64,000 nucleotides of DNA from Paeniglutamicibacter antarcticus_C. Lineage in GTDB: Bacteria; Actinomycetota; Actinomycetes; Actinomycetales; Micrococcaceae. The stretch lies in the NCBI RefSeq assembly GCF_039544305.1, contig NZ_BAABLK010000036.1, forward strand, positions 1 through 64,000. Reading direction: 5' to 3'. Positions within the stretch are counted from its first letter, which is position 1; every line of letters starts with the position of its first letter. The position numbers were made by a program, and so were the translations under genes. Shown one piece after another: positions 60,364 through 64,000 of this stretch. The notes below the pieces were generated by a model that was not told the origin of the DNA, did not search any database, and saw only the letters and a program-made list of their open reading frames with translations.

Positions 60364-60837
60364 TCAGAACTCGATCACCGGCGTCAGGACAGCTTTGGCC
60401 TGCGGGTCGGCAGGTTGGAGCAGGAACCGTATCCGGCCATGCGGGATCGCTCGCCAGAGCAGGCGGCCGTGCGCATCCGAGGTGGCCCAATGCGCGATGC
60501 TGCCCGCGTAGAGGGCGACTTGGAGTCCGCCGCCGGTGACCCATCCGTCCACGCGCAGCCCGCCGTCCTCGTCCGGGGCAGTGCGGACCATCAGTTGCAG
60601 AGCCGAGCTGGTGAAGGTGATCGAATCGGTGGGACTGGCGTCGGTGGAACGCAGTGCCGGCATCTGAGCTTCCAACAGGGTCGCCAGCTCCGCGTCGAGT
60701 GCGGCGTGGGACAGCGCGAAAAGAACTTCCCCGTCCAATGAGGATGGCGGCGGATCGATGGCATCGTAGATTTCGGCGATACCCTCCAGCAGATCGGCGT
60801 CGAGCTCGTCCGGAGGCTGCTCGTGCGAGTTGTTCAT
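60364..60837 (-). CDS. Unknown 157-residue protein coupled to sigma and CHAT genes
   Basis: I do not recognise a named family. The N-terminal ~50 residues are acidic and helical (DADLLEGIAEIYDAIDPPPS, then LDGEVLFALSHAALDAELATL). The C-terminal ~90 look like a beta sandwich of the carboxypeptidase-regulatory or transthyretin kind (VDGWVTGGGLQVALYAG, TSDAHGRLLWRAIPHGRIRF). Position directly after a sigma-factor gene (4-bp ATGA overlap) and before the CHAT gene suggests an anti-sigma or adaptor/sensor role; this is inference only. Confidence 0.75.
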   Translation of the reverse strand: MNNSHEQPPDELDADLLEGIAEIYDAIDPPPSSLDGEVLFALSHAALDAELATLLEAQMPALRSTDASPTDSITFTSSALQLMVRTAPDEDGGLRVDGWVTGGGLQVALYAGSIAHWATSDAHGRLLWRAIPHGRIRFLLQPADPQAKAVLTPVIEF

Positions 60838-61415
60838 GGTGTGCTCCAAGTGGGGTCGGCGGCGAGTGAGATCCGCAGCGCAGCCAGGCAACGGCCTCGG
60901 GTGGGGCCGATTGAACCAACCGGGATGCCCAGCGCTGCCGATAGCGAAGCGTAGTCCGGCGGCCCCCCGCGGCTGATGACGCGCAAGATCGCCTGGCATC
61001 GCGGGGTCAGGCTTGAAACGTGGCTCCAGAGCGCGCGCTGGGATTCGTTGCGAAGCAGGGCATCGGCCGGACCGGGGCGCGGATCCTGCGGCATGTTTTC
61101 AAGTGCCGGTGGTTCCCAGGGCGTGCTGCGCCCACGCTCGCGAGCCACGCGCCATGCCTCACGGCGCACCGTGGTGCCCAACCAGGCGAGCACCGTCTGC
61201 GGGTCCCGGATCCCGTCGGCCGCATCGACCAGGCGCAGCCACGCTGTCTGGACAACGTCTTCGGCATCGGTGCGCTCGAGCCTGCAGGCCCGGGCCAGAT
61301 GCCACAGGGTGGGGTTCAACAGCCTCACCAGTGGTTCGATCTTCCCGCGCCGGCCCTCACGGAACTCCTGGAACAATGCCGCGGCCTCGTCGACAAGACC
61401 AGTGCCCTGTGTCAT
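60834..61415 (-). CDS. ECF-like RNA polymerase sigma factor
   Basis: A 193-residue sigma-70 family protein. Region 2 is represented by LNPTLWHLARACRLERTDAEDVVQTAWLRLVD (part: DAEDVVQTAWLRLV) and region 4 by LTPRCQAILRVISRGG...YASLSAALGIPVGSIGPTRGRCLAALR (part: LGIPVGSIGPTRGRCLAALR). ATG 61415 overlaps the S8 stop (ATGA) and is preferred over ATG 61427. It likely directs transcription of its own operon from the repeated upstream element. Confidence 0.88.
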   Translation of the reverse strand: MTQGTGLVDEAAALFQEFREGRRGKIEPLVRLLNPTLWHLARACRLERTDAEDVVQTAWLRLVDAADGIRDPQTVLAWLGTTVRREAWRVARERGRSTPWEPPALENMPQDPRPGPADALLRNESQRALWSHVSSLTPRCQAILRVISRGGPPDYASLSAALGIPVGSIGPTRGRCLAALRISLAADPTWSTP

Positions 61416-62863
61416 GGCCGTTCCCATCCCAGCGTGTTCTCCAGCGCCTTCCAGCCGGTCTCAAGGCGTTCGGCAAGCCCCGCGGCGGTGGATCCGGCCA
61501 CCGAACGTGCCAGCTCCGCGGCAAGGACCGGCCCGGCAAAGGAGGTGCCGCTCCAGATGCCGAAGCCCCCGGAGTAGTCATCGGGGTCCAGCGTGGCGCG
61601 TGCCATCCCGGAGTCCTGCAGGGCAGCGATCATCTGTCGATCCCCGCGCAGGTGCGTGGGCATCGTGGAGACTAGTGCGGCACCGGGGCGGTGGCAACTC
61701 ACCCACGGTCCGGCATTGGAGAAGTACGCGACGGTTCCGTCCGGGTTCAGCGCACCCACCCCGGCCAGGGGCAGCAACGCGGGATCGGCCGGTCCATCGG
61801 CAAACCCTGCCGGGTACATTGGAGCGGTGGTGGAGTGGTTGCCTGCCGAGGCGACGACCATGACCCCGAGTCGCCCGAAACCTTCGAGCATCAGGCGCAG
61901 CGGGGCATCGGCAAGGTGGTCGCCCGGTGCCTCGTGGTAGTAGCCAAGGGACAGGCTGAGCACGTCGATCAGGTTGGTGGCATCCCCGGTGGCAACCGCT
62001 TCGTGTTGGAGGGTGAGCAGTGACTGGAGCGTCGCGATCAGGCACGATTCGGAGACCACACCGTCATCGGCCATCACCGGAATGCCCAGGATGCGGGCCT
62101 CGGGGCAGCGTTGGCGGATGATTCCGGCGATGAAGGTTCCGTGTCCGGCGAAGGGCAGCAGCGTGCCGTCCAGCGGGTTGCGCACCGGCTCCGGGGTTGC
62201 CGAACCACCCACCGTCCCATAACGGCCGAGCAGTTGTCCCTCGAGGTAGACCTCGGATGTTGCGGTGGCGGGGTCCTGGAACCATGGGTGCTCTTGAAGC
62301 CCGGTGTCCGGAACCACGACGACCGGCGTGCGCCCGGCGTCCCTGATGCCCGCGGCGGGGTCAGGCAGCACCACGGATACCGGCGAGCGCCCTCCCATGC
62401 CGGGTGAACCGTAGCTGGTTGCCGGGACTCCCCCGACGCCCGCATAGTAGGGAACTCCCGCGTAGTACGGGGTGGCAACCATCGCGTGGTCCAAAGCGAC
62501 CCCGGCGTCGGCTCCGGTCTTGGCCAGCCGACCGAGCAACCGCCACGCGTCGACTTCTTCCACGTCGCCGTGCAGGACGAGCCTGCTGGCCGGCGGCGGG
62601 AGTTTGACCTTGGACCTTTCCCACTCAAGTACGATGCCCAGCGGTTGGGCCTCAACTTTCATTCCCAGCTCCCCAGCCACCTTGTTGATTGATTCGAGGC
62701 GGCCGGGGATCTCGCCCGGCCAAGCAGAGAGCAGGAGGGAATCAGCCACGTAGGAGGTCGCCCCGCCGCCCGGCGGAACCACGGCCCTCAGGTTCCAGGC
62801 CGCTGCGACCTGCAGGTCGATCTACGGGAACGGATTGCTGGCGACGTTCCTTTGCTCCATCAT
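61412..62863 (-). CDS. S8 serine protease, leading gene of the operon, with an in-frame TAG at codon 14
   Basis: Counted from the in-frame GTG at 62782 this is a 456-residue protease with D159 (VVPDTGLQEHPW), H214 (FAGHGTFIAG), N315 (ASAGNH) and S414 (SGTSFAGPV). It has no signal peptide. The likely true start is ATG 62863 or 62860, which follows GAGAGG. It reads MMEQRNVASNPFP, then TAG (62824-62822), then continues in the same frame as IDLQVAAAWNLRAVVPPGGG. So the natural protein would be about 483 residues. Either the gene is disabled, or translation restarts downstream, or the base is a sequencing error. Confidence 0.85.
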
Positions 62864-62892
62864 GGCGGTCCTCTCAGAAGTTGTACCTGAGT

Positions 62893-62924
62893 CTTAGGAG
62901 GGGCGTGGCTCGACGGTGATACAT
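62893..62924 (-). promoter_or_regulatory. Promoter-like element upstream of the leading S8 gene
   Basis: On the minus strand, ATGTATCACCG (62924-62914), 13 nt, CTCCTAAG (62900-62893). It matches the element before the second S8 gene in both blocks and in spacing. It ends 29 nt before the likely ATG at 62863. Confidence 0.65.
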
Positions 62925-63170
62925 CCGCGGTCAAAAAGAGCGCCCGGCCCCGTTCCACTTGGCTAGGAGCCTACCCGTGATCCGTGCCCTTGGCTCCAGT
63001 GAAGGCCGATCCCTTGGGCGAGGGCGCATCATAGGAGCCTGCGGTCACTGAACCAGGCACCGCTTCGGCACCACTTCACGGGCGCTGGCGAGCAACCGTT
63101 TCGGGACCGGGCACCAGCGCTTGCGGCGGTTGAAATGTCCCATGCAGGTTGGTCCGAATTTGTCCGCTGC
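62925..63170. other. Intergenic stretch upstream of the protease operon
   Basis: About 245 bp between the operon promoter element and the end of the ABM-like gene on the same strand. No gene, strong dyad or repeat is recognised. Confidence 0.5.
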
Positions 63171-63530
63171 CTAGTCCAAGCAGAGAAATGGTGCGAACGG
63201 CTGGACGGGACTGCCCTTCAGTTGTGCGCGGAACTCGTCGCTGAGCTCCCCGAGGAGTTCGCCGTGGACCGAGGCTGTGGCCATGATGGCGGCCGAGAGC
63301 TCATCGCCGATGTGCGTGGAGTGATCCATCAAGGCCTGGGCATCGACGTACTCCTCGACGACGATGGCCTCGGATTGCTCCGCGTTGATAAAGATGTCGT
63401 ATCGCAGGGTGCCGGTATCATGTTTCTGCACGATCTGCCTGCACTTGCCTGACAAGCGCTTGAACTCCTCAATCTTGCCCTCATGAAATTTGAAGTGCGC
63501 AATGCCGAGAAGTCCACTCATAGATTTCAT
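63171..63530 (-). CDS. Antibiotic-biosynthesis-monooxygenase (ABM)-fold protein
   Basis: A 119-residue small dimeric alpha/beta-barrel protein of the YgiN/ABM quinol-monooxygenase kind: FHEGKIEEFKRLSGKC, TLRYDIFINAEQSEAIVVEEYVD, and a conserved histidine in ALMDHSTHIGDEL. Such proteins act on quinones or heme-like compounds; substrate unknown. ATG 63530 or 63521 may be used. Not obviously linked to the protease operon 250 bp downstream. Confidence 0.75.
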   Translation of the reverse strand: MKSMSGLLGIAHFKFHEGKIEEFKRLSGKCRQIVQKHDTGTLRYDIFINAEQSEAIVVEEYVDAQALMDHSTHIGDELSAAIMATASVHGELLGELSDEFRAQLKGSPVQPFAPFLCLD

Positions 63531-64000
63531 CCCTCCATCGATGTTGGCCGGCGTCCGAGGACCCCGGATAGTTCCGCTGGTGGTATCAACATACCGGAAC
63601 CACCCACAGCACGGCAGCTACCTGCCCGGCGATAAGCCGTCGGCCAAACCACAGGAAACCCGGCATCGCAGCCGGCGCCCGGACACGCGGGCTCCCCGCA
63701 TGCCCACGTCATCGGGTGGAAGCACGTAGTCCGCTCCGGAAGGATCTTCGGGGATGGCGAATCGTCGTTCCGTGCCTCTGGGCATTCTTCTCACGCCCCA
63801 AGGATGCCGATGCGAAGGACATTGTGCCATCCTTTGCACTGGCACTGCGGCAGTCTTTCGAGAGCGGGAGGCACGAGCTACGCTTGCCCCTTGTTGGAAC
63901 ACATCCTCGGTATACGGATGGAGGAGCACCTTCCTGCGGGTGCGCTCGGGCCCTTCCCCGTGGCGTTGGACATCCGTGCTTACCTCGTTGCCTACGGCGC
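63531..64000. other. Right edge, no confident gene
   Basis: A minus-strand frame is open from the window edge to 63618, but its composition (Arg/Gly/Pro-rich with no recognisable domain) is not convincing. A plus-strand frame from about 63880 also runs off the edge. Neither can be called without flanking sequence. Confidence 0.4.

Noticed and set aside
55673..62863. Bacterial gasdermin system
   Set aside because: Gasdermin loci also pair a CHAT or S8 protease with a pore former, but no gene here resembles a gasdermin or has pore-forming or membrane segments.
1..64000. CRISPR array, prophage or intact insertion sequence
   Set aside because: No regularly spaced repeats, phage structural genes or intact transposase were seen; only the resolvase scar is mobile-element related.
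63618..64000. Minus-strand open frame running off the right edge
   Set aside because: No recognisable domain or convincing start; left as unresolved because the upstream part is outside the window.

Overview
The window is chromosomal DNA of a high-GC Gram-positive actinobacterium. The best guess is an Arthrobacter-like member of the Micrococcaceae (Arthrobacter sensu lato or Paeniglutamicibacter). This is inferred from base composition, frequent GTG starts, a dnaK-grpE-dnaJ-hspR operon with two HspR (HAIR) sites, a six-gene Mrp antiporter operon and the DUF4235/DUF1023 proteins. No 16S or other taxonomic marker is present. One ambiguous base (31554) and two one-base frameshifts in otherwise intact genes point to a draft assembly.

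Left end (1-5810): a decayed accessory region. It holds broken copies of an SDF-family cation symporter, a serine resolvase, a PhnB-like VOC protein and a polysaccharide deacetylase. Between them sit live small genes: a MerR-VOC fusion regulator, a VOC protein, a DUF3995 membrane protein and a YccF protein. Housekeeping block (5828-25700): trmB; the heat-shock operon (dnaK, grpE, a zinc-finger-less dnaJ, hspR and a DUF1023 hydrolase); a DEAD-box RNA helicase; a MarR/MMPL efflux pair; a GH1 glycosidase; a LysE exporter; a low-MW phosphatase overlapping an unusual kinase-like/PabB fusion; cardiolipin synthase; a PabC-like aminotransferase; and a NUDIX hydrolase.

Transport and metabolism block (25760-55430): a TPP-riboswitch-controlled thiamine-precursor ECF transporter (YkoE plus a fused A-A-T protein); the Mrp (mnh) antiporter operon, in which mrpD is broken by an assembly gap; malate dehydrogenase and class I fumarase; dCTP deaminase; a VanY-like peptidase; an Nramp manganese transporter whose start codon lies inside a DtxR/MntR-like palindrome; a KhtTU-type K+/H+ antiporter pair; tRNA-Gly(CCC); an AEC transporter; an amino-acid (possibly cystine) ABC transporter; a MarR-MFS efflux operon; and a thioredoxin-NHL protein.

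Right end (55670-62930): the most interesting locus. Four coupled genes encode a subtilisin-like (S8) protease, a sigma factor, a 157-residue unknown protein and a TPR-CHAT caspase-like protease. A second S8 protease follows. None of the proteases has a signal peptide. An identical promoter-like motif, with an identical 13-nt spacer, lies upstream of both S8 genes, suggesting that the operon's own sigma factor controls it. The leading S8 gene carries an in-frame TAG at codon 14. I read this as a candidate self-amplifying intracellular protease-cascade (conflict or cell-death-like) module; its function is not established by sequence alone.
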